Source: Helicobacter_F equorum
Lineage (GTDB): Bacteria > Campylobacterota > Campylobacteria > Campylobacterales > Helicobacteraceae
DNA length: 64,000 nucleotides
Assembly: GCF_042649585.1 (NCBI RefSeq)
Contig: NZ_JBHRZM010000001.1
Coordinates: 146,104-210,103, forward strand
Direction: 5' to 3'
The position numbers and the translations under genes are program-made. The stretch's first letter is position 1. The number at the start of each line of letters is the position of its first letter. A model generated the notes under the pieces. That model did not search any database, was not told the DNA's origin, and worked only from the letters and a program-made list of their open reading frames with translations. Shown piece by piece: positions 17,517-26,853 of this stretch.

Positions 17517-18821
17517 ATGATACGTATTTTTGGTTATGGCGTTACGACAAAACCTCTTGTGCGATTTTTGAACTCTCTTGGGATACGCGTTGCAATTTAT
17601 GATGATACATTTGAGGGCACACGCAGTGATGAATTTGGCAATACTTTGTTAGATTCTGCACTTTTTAGTGATGATGGCACACCTACGCCTATTGTGAGCC
17701 TTACGCAAGATTCATTACAGACATGCGATGTATCTATCATCTCACCAGGTATTCCACCTACACATATGCTTGTGCGTAAGGCTTGTAATCTTATTGGTGA
17801 ATATGATTTTTTTTATTTTTTGTTACAACATTGGCAGATTCCACCAAAAAGTGTGTGGATTAGCGGCACCAATGGCAAGACAACCACTACACAGATGACG
17901 ACCATACTCTTAGAATCTTTTGGTGCAAAAAGTGGTGGTAACATAGGCACTCCACTAAGTGAGCTGTATGTCAATCATACGCCACTTTGGATTTTAGAGA
18001 CAAGTTCTTTTAGTTTGCATTATGCTACATATGCCACGCCAGATGTGTATGCGCTTTTGCCAGTGCGAGAGGATCATATCACTTGGCATGGAAGTTTTGA
18101 GGCATATGTGGCAGATAAACTTAGTGTGCTAGGGCGTATGTGTGAGGATACAAGCGCTATTTTGCCTTTTGAGTTTGCAGAACACCCTGTATCTAGGGCA
18201 TTTAAGGGCAGAGCGTATTTTTATAAAGATTCGCAACACTTAGCCACGCAGTTTGGGATAGAGATTACATCTGTGCATGTCAAAGAGCCATTTTTGCTTG
18301 ATGGTCTCATTGCGCTTGGGATTGCCAAGATTTTGTATGGTGTGTGTGATATAGAGGCGCTTAATGCCTTTAAGATTGGTGCGTACAGGATAGAAGAGTT
18401 TAGAGATTCACAAAATTATTTGTGGGTTGATGATAGCAAGGGTACTAATGTTGATGCTACTATTGAAGCAGTGCGTCGGTATCAGGATAAACACATATGG
18501 CTTATTTTGGGAGGCGATGATAAGGGTGCGGATTTACGCCCACTTTTTAGATTCATGCAGGGTAAATCTATTAGTATTTTTGCCATTGGTAGTAATGCAT
18601 ATAGGCTTTTAGAATTAAGTATGGAATATGGTATATCTTGTGAGGTTTGTAATACGCTTGATGTAGCGGTGGGGGCAATCAAAAAAGCACGATATGCTAA
18701 AGATTCTCACAAAGAATTTGATGTTGCCTTGCTTTCTCCAGCTGCTGCGAGTCTTGATCAATTTAGCTCTTACAAGGAGCGTGGAGATGTATTTAAACAA
18801 TACGCTCTAACTTTAAGATAA
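17517..18821 (+). CDS. murD: UDP-N-acetylmuramoylalanine-D-glutamate ligase
   Basis: The 434-residue protein has the Mur ligase ATP loop VWISGTNGKTTTTQMT, LETSSFSLHYA and VDDSKGTNVDATIEAV. It adds D-Glu to UDP-MurNAc-Ala in the cytoplasm, upstream of MraY in the same pathway. It starts 5 bases after mraY and is followed 9 bases later by the ABC flippase gene, so the three are likely one operon. Confidence 0.96.
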   Translation: MIRIFGYGVTTKPLVRFLNSLGIRVAIYDDTFEGTRSDEFGNTLLDSALFSDDGTPTPIVSLTQDSLQTCDVSIISPGIPPTHMLVRKACNLIGEYDFFYFLLQHWQIPPKSVWISGTNGKTTTTQMTTILLESFGAKSGGNIGTPLSELYVNHTPLWILETSSFSLHYATYATPDVYALLPVREDHITWHGSFEAYVADKLSVLGRMCEDTSAILPFEFAEHPVSRAFKGRAYFYKDSQHLATQFGIEITSVHVKEPFLLDGLIALGIAKILYGVCDIEALNAFKIGAYRIEEFRDSQNYLWVDDSKGTNVDATIEAVRRYQDKHIWLILGGDDKGADLRPLFRFMQGKSISIFAIGSNAYRLLELSMEYGISCEVCNTLDVAVGAIKKARYAKDSHKEFDVALLSPAAASLDQFSSYKERGDVFKQYALTLR

Positions 18822-18830
18822 GGGATTTTT

Positions 18831-20537
18831 ATGAAACACAAAAAACAAACAACCTTAACAACTATCAATAAATTGCGATCTTTGCTTACAAGGCGTGATA
18901 AAATAATTTTGCTTTTATTATTTTTTGCCACGATTACGTATTCTGTGATTGAAACCTTTAGTATTAGTATTATTATGCCTTTTATTAGCTTTGCAAGTAA
19001 CCCTAATCTCATTACTAGCCATTCTATTTCTCACGAGATTTATACATTTTTTGGGTTTAAGGATAGTTTTGAATTTATGATTGCTTTTAGTGTGGCACTC
19101 ATTATGTTTTATATTTTTAGAATGCTCTACAGCATTGCATTTACATATGCGCAAAATCGCTTTGCGTATAGAAAATTTCATTTTTTTGCATACCGATTGT
19201 TTAGCAAGGCAGTAGAGATTAATTATGATGATTTTGTCAAACGCAAACTTGATAAAATCCGTGCTAATATCACTCAAGAATCGTTACAAGCTTCTATGTA
19301 TGTGCAAAGTCTTTTGCAAATGTGTGGAGAGCTTTTTACAATTGGTATTTTGTATGTTTTGCTACTTATCACAAGCTGGAAAATGACCTTGGCACTCACC
19401 ATTATTGTGGGATTGCAAGTTTTTTTAGTGATAAAGATGCTAGGCAAAAAGATTGAAAAAATGGGACAAGTGCGCAGTGCCATGAATGCAAGGTTTAATG
19501 AGATTATTTCTAAAACTTTTGGAAATTTTAAGATTATCAAGCTAAAGGGCAATCAAAAACAAGTTTTTGAAGAATTTGAGGAAGCAAGTATGAAGCGCAC
19601 AAATGCAGAGATCCTTACTCAAACTATGCTTACCACGCCACGCTTTTTGCTTGAATCTATAGGGTTTAGTATGCTTATTGGTTGCGTGGCATATATCCTT
19701 GTAACCTATAGGGATGTTGATGCAGTGTTGCCCATTATCTCGATGTATGCTCTTGCCTTATATAGAATCTTGCCTGCTGTAAGCAGAATATTATCGACAT
19801 ATAATCTCATGGGGTATTTTGCGAATTCTGTAGCACTTGTGTATGAGGATTTGTTATATCATACAGATTATGAGGATAATGAGCCCTGTGTATTTGAAAA
19901 AAGCATTGAGCTTAAGGGCATTACCTTTGGCTATGGGCCAAACAAAGCGATTTTGCGTGATTTTAGTCTTATAATACACAAAGGCGATAAGATTGCCTTT
20001 TGTGGCGAAAGTGGTGCTGGTAAAAGCACATTAGTAGATCTTATCATCGGGATTTATAAACCACAACAAGGCGTGGTGTATATCGATGGCAAGGAGCTCA
20101 ATAATCACAATCTCCGCTCTTGGCGTAAGAAAATTGGCTATATTCCTCAAACGATATATCTATTTGATGGTAGTGTGGCAGAAAATGTGGCGTTTGGGAG
20201 CGAGATGGATGAAGATCGTGTGATAGAGGCATGTAAAAAGGCAAATATTTATGAATTTTTACAAGAACATGCTGGAATTTATACGCGTGTAGGTGAAGGT
20301 GGTTTGTTACTAAGTGGTGGGCAAAAGCAACGTATAGGCATTGCGCGTGCTATTTATGATAATCCTGAAATTTTGGTGCTTGATGAAGCTACAAGTGCGC
20401 TAGATACAGCAACAGAAGAAAAGATTATGGATGAGATTTATGATGTGGCACAAAATAAAACATTGCTGGTTATTGCGCATAGGCTTAATACTACCGAGCG
20501 GTGTGAGCGTAGAGTTGAGATTATTAAACAAAAATAA
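18831..20537 (+). CDS. PglK/Wzk-type ABC exporter (lipid-linked oligosaccharide flippase)
   Basis: The 568-residue half transporter has a membrane domain of about six segments (residues 20-320) and an ATPase domain with Walker A GESGAGKSTL, signature LSGGQKQRIGIARA and Walker B ILVLDEATSALD. Length and layout match Campylobacter PglK and Helicobacter Wzk, which flip undecaprenyl-linked glycans for N-glycosylation or O-antigen. That specific role is inferred from resemblance and from its place after mraY-murD. A general lipid exporter is the alternative. A strong hairpin follows the stop. Confidence 0.8.
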   Translation: MKHKKQTTLTTINKLRSLLTRRDKIILLLLFFATITYSVIETFSISIIMPFISFASNPNLITSHSISHEIYTFFGFKDSFEFMIAFSVALIMFYIFRMLYSIAFTYAQNRFAYRKFHFFAYRLFSKAVEINYDDFVKRKLDKIRANITQESLQASMYVQSLLQMCGELFTIGILYVLLLITSWKMTLALTIIVGLQVFLVIKMLGKKIEKMGQVRSAMNARFNEIISKTFGNFKIIKLKGNQKQVFEEFEEASMKRTNAEILTQTMLTTPRFLLESIGFSMLIGCVAYILVTYRDVDAVLPIISMYALALYRILPAVSRILSTYNLMGYFANSVALVYEDLLYHTDYEDNEPCVFEKSIELKGITFGYGPNKAILRDFSLIIHKGDKIAFCGESGAGKSTLVDLIIGIYKPQQGVVYIDGKELNNHNLRSWRKKIGYIPQTIYLFDGSVAENVAFGSEMDEDRVIEACKKANIYEFLQEHAGIYTRVGEGGLLLSGGQKQRIGIARAIYDNPEILVLDEATSALDTATEEKIMDEIYDVAQNKTLLVIAHRLNTTERCERRVEIIKQK

Positions 20538-20563
20538 TTGCTTACACACAAATGCGCATTATT

Positions 20564-20586
20564 ACTAGCGGAAGTTTTCCGCTAGT
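20564..20586. terminator. Bidirectional hairpin between convergent genes
   Basis: A perfect 10-base inverted repeat (ACTAGCGGAA and TTCCGCTAGT) with a 3-base loop sits between the ABC exporter stop and the convergent propeller gene. It could end transcription from both sides. Confidence 0.7.
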
Positions 20587-20597
20587 TGTTATAGGGG

Positions 20598-21467
20598 TTA
20601 TGGTACATCGATTTTACTTACTTTTTTGTCTATCATTCTTGGTATCCAAAGGCTTACTCCATCGCTATACATATCTGCAGGTCCGCCCATAGATTCTATT
20701 GCAATGGTGCTTACTTGCCCTTTAGAATCTATGCGATAAATAACGCCTTGTAGATCTGTGCCCCAATCACTCACAAGTAAATCACCATTTTTAGCTACCG
20801 CAACGCCATCAAGCGCACCTAGTGGTTCTGTGATTGCGCGTACTTTTTTGCTTTTAAGATCAATGCTTACAACACTTCCTTTTTGTTTGCCTGCTGGATC
20901 ATACCCTACTACAATAAGAGCTTTTTTCTTAGGATCAAGTAAAAGTCCATTTGGTCTGGCATATTGAGAATCTAGCTTAGCAAAAGTTTGGTATTGTTTT
21001 TTGGCAAGATTAAATTGATGAATGATACCTGTGCCAGTGTCGCTTACTAGAAGTGTATTGTTATCAAGCACTACGATATCATTTAAAAACACCGCACCAT
21101 CTACAGGAAGATTTAGCACTTCTTTTTTGCTTTTGATGTCAAAGCCTTTTAGTGTATCAATATCCACGACATACAATGTGTCATTAATCACATTCATACC
21201 TTTTGGGGCATTAAGATTTGTGATCCATGTAAGCTCTATAACATTGCTATTTTTATCAAGCTTAGAGATAAAGCCATTATTATCTTTTGCCGTTGGCTCA
21301 AGTTTTTCACCGATGTTGCTCACATATACTTCATCTTTGTTTACAAAAACGCTTTCTGGATGTGAGAATCCATCGATATGTTGAGGTTGTGTCGCATTTG
21401 CACTCATAGCAAGCCCACTTGAAACAATCCCTGTAAGCACAAAGCTTTTAAGCGATTTTGTTATCAT
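20598..21467 (-). CDS. Exported SMP-30/NHL-type beta-propeller protein
   Basis: The 289-residue protein has a clear signal peptide with cleavage after SANA. The rest shows repeated propeller-like units such as PEGVFV-, APKGMNVINDTLYVVDID, PNGLLLDPKK and LDGVAVAKNGDLLVSDWG, as in SMP-30/gluconolactonase and NHL proteins. Homologues in this group are often annotated as periplasmic ATP/GTP-binding proteins without firm proof. The ligand is unknown. It lies alone between a terminator and a 294-base upstream region. Confidence 0.75.
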   Translation of the reverse strand: MITKSLKSFVLTGIVSSGLAMSANATQPQHIDGFSHPESVFVNKDEVYVSNIGEKLEPTAKDNNGFISKLDKNSNVIELTWITNLNAPKGMNVINDTLYVVDIDTLKGFDIKSKKEVLNLPVDGAVFLNDIVVLDNNTLLVSDTGTGIIHQFNLAKKQYQTFAKLDSQYARPNGLLLDPKKKALIVVGYDPAGKQKGSVVSIDLKSKKVRAITEPLGALDGVAVAKNGDLLVSDWGTDLQGVIYRIDSKGQVSTIAIESMGGPADMYSDGVSLWIPRMIDKKVSKIDVP

Positions 21468-21490
21468 ATATTATCCTTTGTGTATAGATT

Positions 21491-21530
21491 CTCAACTCAT
21501 AAAGATTTGAGAGATTTTCTATGAGTTGAG
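21491..21530. repeat. 11-base inverted repeat upstream of the propeller gene
   Basis: CTCAACTCATA at 21491-21501 and TATGAGTTGAG at 21520-21530 are perfect complements with an 18-base spacer. It sits 24 bases before the minus-strand propeller gene and could be an operator or a leader hairpin. The rest of 21468-21761 holds only AT-rich promoter-like DNA. Confidence 0.5.
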
Positions 21531-21668
21531 TTGGGCATAATTATAAATAAAAAGCGTGTTGTTAAGATAACACTTTTTGTACAAAAAATACAAGTTTTTT
21601 GATTTTTTTATTCTTTAAAATTTAGAATCCCATAAGGTTGACTTATGTTTTCTTTATTGTTTTCATAT

Positions 21669-21674
21669 TATAAT
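21669..21674 (+). promoter_or_regulatory. Candidate -10 element (TATAAT) for the ABC importer
   Basis: TATAAT in a T-rich context lies 87 bases before the binding-protein ATG. A second, weaker TAAAAT lies near 21721. Confidence 0.4.
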
Positions 21675-21761
21675 CCCGCGAATATTTACAAAAAGCAAAA
21701 TGCGTGTTAGTGGCTTATTGTAAAATCAAAAACCCTCCAAAGAATACATACAAGGATTACT

Positions 21762-22535
21762 ATGAAGTTTATAAAATTGTTTTTTGTGTTATTTTCGTTG
21801 ATTATTTTTAGTGCTTGTTCTGATTCAAATAATACAAGTATCAAGGTGGGCAGTGAAGGTGCATATAAACCATTTTCCTATGTAGGCAAAGATGGAGAGA
21901 TGATGGGTTATGATGTTGATGTTCTTAGAATCTTGCAAGATATCGATCCAACCTTGAACTTTATGCATAAACATGCACCTTGGAATGCTTTATTTTTGGG
22001 GTTAGATTCTGGGAGATTTGATCTGTTAGCCAATCAGATCATAAAAACGCAAGAGAGGGAAGAGAAATATCTTTTTACAACACAAAGCTATTTTGTGAGC
22101 ACTTCGCAATTTGTGGCAAGATCTGATGATGAGGCTATCAAAAGTGTAGTAGATTTAGCAGGTAAGGTTGCTGGTTGTGTTGTAGGTTCAGCACACACAA
22201 AAATACTTCAAGATTGGAATGCTAAAAATGGTAATATCCTAGAGATACGCTATTATAAGGATTTAATCCCACTACTACAAGATTTAGTGAATAAAAGAAT
22301 TGATGTGCATCTCAATGATCCTGCCTCCATTGCTGATATTATCAAAGAACAGAATCTAAGCCTAAAAGTGCTTGATGAACGCATTTCACAAAGCCCTGTA
22401 TATTTGGTTTTTAGAAAAGAAGATTTTTCAAAAGCATTGATTAAAAAGATAGATACAGCAATTCTTAAAGCCAAAGAATCAGGCAAATTAAGCGAACTTT
22501 CTATGAAATACTTTGGGGTAGATCAAAGTAAATAA
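21762..22535 (+). CDS. Amino-acid ABC transporter substrate-binding lipoprotein
   Basis: The 257-residue protein has a lipobox IFSAC with Cys at about residue 19 and then a family 3 binding fold: KVGSEGAYKPFSYVGKDGEMMGYDVDVL, GRFDLLANQI and a final GKLSELSMKYFG. It binds a polar amino acid or cystine outside the inner membrane. Cystine is suggested only by general resemblance of the three-gene set to Tcy systems. Its stop overlaps the permease ATG by one base. Confidence 0.88.
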   Translation: MKFIKLFFVLFSLIIFSACSDSNNTSIKVGSEGAYKPFSYVGKDGEMMGYDVDVLRILQDIDPTLNFMHKHAPWNALFLGLDSGRFDLLANQIIKTQEREEKYLFTTQSYFVSTSQFVARSDDEAIKSVVDLAGKVAGCVVGSAHTKILQDWNAKNGNILEIRYYKDLIPLLQDLVNKRIDVHLNDPASIADIIKEQNLSLKVLDERISQSPVYLVFRKEDFSKALIKKIDTAILKAKESGKLSELSMKYFGVDQSK

Positions 22536-23251
22536 TGCAACTTTTTGACTTCAGCTATGCCTTTAGTGCTCTTCCTATTTTGTTTAAAGGTGTCCCAATC
22601 TCTCTAGCCATTGCCATTGTTGGGTTTTGTGTTGGTGCCTTATTGGGATTGGTCTTAAGCTTAGTAAGGATTTATAAAATCCCTATTGTATTTCAACTTG
22701 CTACCATATATATTTCCTTTTTTAGGGGCATTCCTGTTTTGGTGCAGATTTTTTTGGCATATTATGGGATACCATTAGTATTTAGATATTTGAATTATAC
22801 ATATGGCTTTAACATTGATATTTCAGGTATTGATGCTATATATTTTATGTATCTTGTGTATTCTTTATATTGCTCAGCTTATTTGAGTGAGATTTTTAGA
22901 AGCGCAATTCTAAGCATTGACAAAGGTCAGCTAGAGGCTGCTTATAGTGTAGGTATGAATACTACACAAGCTTTACTCATTATCATTTTGCCACAAAGTA
23001 TGCTTGTTGCCCTGCCAAATATTTTAAATTTTTTCATCATGCTTATCAAAGAAACCTCACTTGTTTTCGCTGCCTCTGTTCCAGAAATAATGGGCATAGC
23101 GACATTAGAAGCCGATAGAAGCTCTAAATTTTTAGAAGTCTATATTATGGCAGCACTCATTTATTGGGTTATTAGCATTGCGTTAGAAAAAGGATTTATG
23201 ATATTTGAGAAAAAACTTCATTCTTATAAAAAGATTGTGGGAAAAGCATGA
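22535..23251 (+). CDS. Amino-acid ABC transporter permease
   Basis: The 238-residue membrane protein carries the HisM/GlnP permease pattern: FFRGIPVLVQIFLAYYG, then AYLSEIFRSAILSIDKGQLEAAYSVGMN, the EAA loop that docks the ATPase, and KETSLVFAASVPEIMG. It overlaps the binding-protein stop and its own stop overlaps the ATPase start by four bases, so the three genes form one operon. Confidence 0.93.
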   Translation: MQLFDFSYAFSALPILFKGVPISLAIAIVGFCVGALLGLVLSLVRIYKIPIVFQLATIYISFFRGIPVLVQIFLAYYGIPLVFRYLNYTYGFNIDISGIDAIYFMYLVYSLYCSAYLSEIFRSAILSIDKGQLEAAYSVGMNTTQALLIIILPQSMLVALPNILNFFIMLIKETSLVFAASVPEIMGIATLEADRSSKFLEVYIMAALIYWVISIALEKGFMIFEKKLHSYKKIVGKA

Positions 23252-24000
23252 TAACAATACAACACTTATCTAAAAGCTTTCATAATCACAAGGTTTTAAA
23301 AGATATTGCACTACACATGCAAAAAAATAAAACCTATGTTATTTTGGGTCCAAGTGGATCTGGTAAAAGCACACTTTTGCGATGTATGAATCTCCTTGAG
23401 TATGGCAATAGTGGGACTATGAATGTAGATGGCGTAGAAATTGATTTTTCTTCCAAGCCAAAAAAGCGAGAACTAATGCAGATTCGCAAAAGCACGGGAA
23501 TGGTTTTTCAAAATTATAATCTTTTTGCCAACAAAACCGCACTACAAAATATCACCCAATCTCTCATTACGGTGCATAAATATAACAAAAAAGAAGCTCA
23601 AGATATTGCATATACATATTTAGAAATGGTTGGACTAAAAGACAAGGCAAATCATTATCCAAGTATGTTAAGCGGAGGACAACAGCAACGCATAGGTATA
23701 GCTAGAGCTTTGGCGTTTAATCCCAAGGTTATGCTTTTTGATGAGCCGACTTCTGCACTTGATCCAGAACTTGTCGATGAAGTGTTACATGTCATAAAAA
23801 TGATCAAAGATAAAACAATGGTTTTGGTAACCCATGAATTAAATTTTGCAAGAAAAATAGCAGATAGAATCTTATTTATGACCGATGGAGAAATTTTGGA
23901 AAACACAACACCCCAAGAGTTTTTTACCAAACCCCAAACACAAAGAGCCAAGCAATTTTTGGACAAATTTACAAAAATGGATTGTGAGTATATCATCTAA
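23248..24000 (+). CDS. Amino-acid ABC transporter ATP-binding protein
   Basis: The 250-residue ATPase has Walker A GPSGSGKSTLLR, the Q loop MVFQNYNLF, signature MLSGGQQQRIGIARAL, Walker B VMLFDEPTSALD and the switch His in VTHELNFA. It belongs to the polar amino-acid uptake family and completes the importer. A hairpin after its stop separates it from the convergent pabA. Confidence 0.94.
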   Translation: MITIQHLSKSFHNHKVLKDIALHMQKNKTYVILGPSGSGKSTLLRCMNLLEYGNSGTMNVDGVEIDFSSKPKKRELMQIRKSTGMVFQNYNLFANKTALQNITQSLITVHKYNKKEAQDIAYTYLEMVGLKDKANHYPSMLSGGQQQRIGIARALAFNPKVMLFDEPTSALDPELVDEVLHVIKMIKDKTMVLVTHELNFARKIADRILFMTDGEILENTTPQEFFTKPQTQRAKQFLDKFTKMDCEYII

Positions 24001-24001
24001 A

Positions 24002-24028
24002 TTATTGTATGGGATTCTCATACAATAA
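24002..24028. terminator. Bidirectional hairpin between importer and pabA
   Basis: TTATTGTATG at 24002-24011 and CATACAATAA at 24019-24028 form a perfect 10-base stem with a 7-base loop that itself contains GGATTCT. It lies between two convergent transcription units. Confidence 0.7.
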
Positions 24029-24046
24029 GTATGACCATACAAGATT

Positions 24047-24628
24047 CTAAAGACCATAAAGAAAGTTGTATAATAATTGACTACCAAACTCGCTTAGTAT
24101 AGATTCTGGGTGGAATTGCACCCCAAAGACATTGTATGTATCATGCTCAATTCCCATTATAACCCCATCTTCACTCACAGCATTAACACGCAATGGCGTA
24201 ATAACATCATCGACTATGAGTGAATGGTATCTAGTTGCCAAAAATTCTTGCTTCATATTTGCATAGATTTTGCTATGAGGATTGAATCTAATACGACTAA
24301 CTTTTCCGTGCATAGGTATTTTGGCTTGTTGCACATTGGCACCAAAGTAATGCCCAATACACTGATGTCCCAAGCAGATTCCAAGAATATTTTTAGTTTT
24401 GTAAAAAGATTCTATGACCTGCAAGGATATTCCGGCATTTTTTGGATTGCTAGGTCCAGGAGAAAGTATAATGTGATGAAAATTCATACTTGATAGTGAG
24501 CATATATCTATCTTATCATTTTTAAACACAAGTGGTATGCAACCAAGATCTCTTAAGCAATGGACTATATTGTATGTAAATGAATCATAGTTATCTATGA
24601 GGATAGGAGAATGGTTATTGTATTTCAA
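24047..24628 (-). CDS. pabA: Aminodeoxychorismate synthase glutaminase PabA (TrpG-like)
   Basis: The 193-residue class I amidotransferase starts LIDNYDSFTYNIVHCL, has HIILSPGPSNPKNAG, the nucleophile Cys in GICLGHQCIGHYFGA and the HPE in GVQFHPESI. It overlaps the pabBC gene by 14 bases on the same strand, which points to folate (p-aminobenzoate) synthesis. Because the trp operon in this window has no trpG, it might also serve anthranilate synthase; that is a guess. Confidence 0.88.
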   Translation of the reverse strand: MKYNNHSPILIDNYDSFTYNIVHCLRDLGCIPLVFKNDKIDICSLSSMNFHHIILSPGPSNPKNAGISLQVIESFYKTKNILGICLGHQCIGHYFGANVQQAKIPMHGKVSRIRFNPHSKIYANMKQEFLATRYHSLIVDDVITPLRVNAVSEDGVIMGIEHDTYNVFGVQFHPESILSEFGSQLLYNFLYGL

Positions 24629-26258
24629 GCTTTACCTCTACCATACCACGAACAGAATTGATACAAAAAATCTTATCCGCTTCTAAGAGATCTTGCACGT
24701 AAAGTGTTTGTTCAAGGCATTGTTTGTTTGCGATCAATACGCTACGCAAGATTCCATTTAGCACTCCGCTATGTAATGGTGGCGTGTATAGTATTCCATT
24801 TTTTTGAATCACGACATTGCTTCGAGATCCCTCTGTAATTTCATTGCGTTCATTAAGGAATATTTCATCATAAAGTTCATTGTGCTCAATTTTTGTCTTG
24901 GTGGCGTTATACCAAGGGCGAATAGTTGTTTTGTGGTATAAGAATGTTTCTTGAGAATGCACTGCATGTTGTGCAATACAAACCTTGTTGCTTTGATGTT
25001 CTCTAAAATCATGTATATCAATCTTATAACTACCATCTTTATACAAAAGCACTCTTATAATGCCATTTTCTATTTTGGGAAAAGTAATTTCTTTGTGTGC
25101 AAAACCCAAGTGTGATGCAGAATTTCGCAATCTCTCTAAATGCTCTTGTAGATACAAAATCTCACCATTTAGCACTCTCATAGTTTCTATGAGTTGATAC
25201 TCTAGGGTTAAAAATTTTGCCTTTAGCAAAACTTCCTGCCACTCATCAAAAGGATTGGAATCCCAAGTTATCCCACCACCACTTTTATAACACCATTGAT
25301 TATCTTTGTGATCTTTTTGCAAGATTCTAATAGGGACACTAAATACCATTTCATTTGGAGACATATATCCGATAGCACCACAATACACGCCTCTATTATG
25401 CGTTTCTATTTCATCTATGATGCGCATTGTGCTAAGTTTTGGTGCTCCAGTGACCGATCCACAGGGGAATAAAGCACAAAATATATCAAACAAAGTAGTA
25501 TGTGGCATGAGATGAGCCTGAATCTCTGAAGTCATTTGATGAAGTGTTTTGTGTGTTTCTACACAAAAGAGTTTTGTTGTCTCTACTTTGTGTGCGATTT
25601 TACTCAAATCGTTTCTCAAAAGATCGACTATCATCACATTTTCAGCCATATTTTTTGGATCGTGTTGCAAAAACTGAATCTTTTGCAAATCATCTTGTGG
25701 ATTCACACCTCTAGCAATTGTCCCTTTCATAGGTTTTGTAATAATGATATTATCTTTTCTTTCAAAAAATAATTCTGGCGAAAATGACGCGATACTCTCA
25801 TATTTATTTGTGATAAAAGCACTATATGGCGTGGCTTGCATTTGCAATAAATACTCAAACAACCCAAGATCCGCACCATTGTATCGGACATCAAAATGTA
25901 TTGTGTAATTCACTTGATAGGTATTGCCTTTGGCTATCTCATTTTTGATATACGAGATTGCAGCACAATATTCCTCATACGAAAGCTTAGGAGTAACCTC
26001 TATATTCTGTATTAGCGGATTTTTGGGAGGGCTATACATCGAATATGTTTCATAGACTTCAAAATAGAGTAGTGGTTTATGAGAAGAGATGTCTTTGTCC
26101 AATACAACATCTTTAAGATCGTATCTAAGATACCCAAGGAGATAATATTTTTTTGCATAAGATTCAATTTTTAGCAAGGCTTTTTTGAGATTGCTTGTAT
26201 CAAAGATGCATATAGTATCAATCGGGTTGCTAAAAGCTTTGTCTTTAAAGATATTCAA
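24615..26258 (-). CDS. pabB: PabB-PabC fusion: aminodeoxychorismate synthase component I and lyase
   Basis: The N-terminal two thirds is a chorismate-binding enzyme (KNEIAKGNTYQVNYTIHF, KPMKGTIARG, CGSVTGAPKLSTM, GVYCGAIGYM). The C-terminal third, after LIETMRVLNGEI, is a class IV aminotransferase-type lyase with YDEIFLNERNEITEGSRSN. Together they turn chorismate into p-aminobenzoate with PabA. I start at a TTG at 26258 with AAGG six bases upstream, giving 547 residues. A longer frame up to 26306 would run into the tRNA gene and is unlikely. Confidence 0.87.
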   Translation of the reverse strand: MNIFKDKAFSNPIDTICIFDTSNLKKALLKIESYAKKYYLLGYLRYDLKDVVLDKDISSHKPLLYFEVYETYSMYSPPKNPLIQNIEVTPKLSYEEYCAAISYIKNEIAKGNTYQVNYTIHFDVRYNGADLGLFEYLLQMQATPYSAFITNKYESIASFSPELFFERKDNIIITKPMKGTIARGVNPQDDLQKIQFLQHDPKNMAENVMIVDLLRNDLSKIAHKVETTKLFCVETHKTLHQMTSEIQAHLMPHTTLFDIFCALFPCGSVTGAPKLSTMRIIDEIETHNRGVYCGAIGYMSPNEMVFSVPIRILQKDHKDNQWCYKSGGGITWDSNPFDEWQEVLLKAKFLTLEYQLIETMRVLNGEILYLQEHLERLRNSASHLGFAHKEITFPKIENGIIRVLLYKDGSYKIDIHDFREHQSNKVCIAQHAVHSQETFLYHKTTIRPWYNATKTKIEHNELYDEIFLNERNEITEGSRSNVVIQKNGILYTPPLHSGVLNGILRSVLIANKQCLEQTLYVQDLLEADKIFCINSVRGMVEVKLEIQ

Positions 26259-26294
26259 AATACACCTTAGTAAGAAGTACGTATCATATGAGAG

Positions 26295-26371
26295 TGGTAC
26301 GCCCAAGAGGATTCGAACCTCTGACCTACGGCTTAGAAGGCCGTTGCTCTATCCAGCTGAGCTATGAGCGC
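26295..26371 (-). tRNA. tRNA-Arg (TCT)
   Basis: A 77-base cloverleaf with anticodon loop CTTCTAA (anticodon TCT, Arg). The acceptor stem GCGCTCA pairs with TGGGCGT, the T loop is TTCGAAT and CCA is encoded. It lies just upstream of pabBC on the same strand. Confidence 0.96.
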
Positions 26372-26419
26372 ATATCTGATAGTGGTTACCAAAGAAGCAT
26401 ACCAAAATACAGAGGCAGG

Positions 26420-26425
26420 ATTATA
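26420..26425 (-). promoter_or_regulatory. Candidate -10 element (TATAAT) for tRNA-Arg(TCT)
   Basis: TATAAT on the minus strand lies 49 bases before the tRNA 5' end. The remainder of the 482-base gap 26372-26853 shows no convincing gene; it is AT-rich and separates the tRNA from the autotransporter. Confidence 0.5.
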
Positions 26426-26771
26426 CTATAAAAACCTTAAAAGAACAGCACTAACTTAGGTAGTCAGCAAAAGTTTTTACTTTAAAAAATAACATTCACA
26501 TTTTTATGATTTATACAGAAAAAGACTTATTTCTTATAGGCGATCAAGGAAAAAGGTTAAATGAGAAACAGAATAAGGGCAATGCTAGTAGTCTCACAGA
26601 TTCACACTCTCTCAAAAGAAGTGTGTTTGTAGCTTGATCCATAGAGATCGCTATGAAGTAAGAAATATAACAAAGCTTACAAATTGGCAAGACTATAAGA
26701 TATAGATATAACGACTTATGAGAGTAGATAGTTAAGCACACTTGTCGTAGGATTTATTTACTTGCGCTTAA

Positions 26772-26777
26772 TATAAT
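26772..26777 (+). promoter_or_regulatory. Candidate -10 element (TATAAT) for the autotransporter
   Basis: TATAAT lies 77 bases before the GTG start of the subtilase autotransporter. A second AT-rich box (TTATAAAAAC) lies nearer, around 26815. Confidence 0.35.
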
Positions 26778-26853
26778 GAAGTTCTCGAATTTTTGTAAAA
26801 AATTATTTTTATGTTATAAAAACATTTTACTTTGATGATAACAGGGAATTTTA

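Noticed and set aside
26259..26306. Upstream extension of pabBC into the tRNA-Arg gene
   Set aside because: The extra 16 codons overlap the mature tRNA 3' end, and a TTG with a proper AAGG site exists at 26258.
26544..26741. A 65-codon minus-strand frame in the gap before the autotransporter
   Set aside because: Composition is not protein-like and no start signal is seen.
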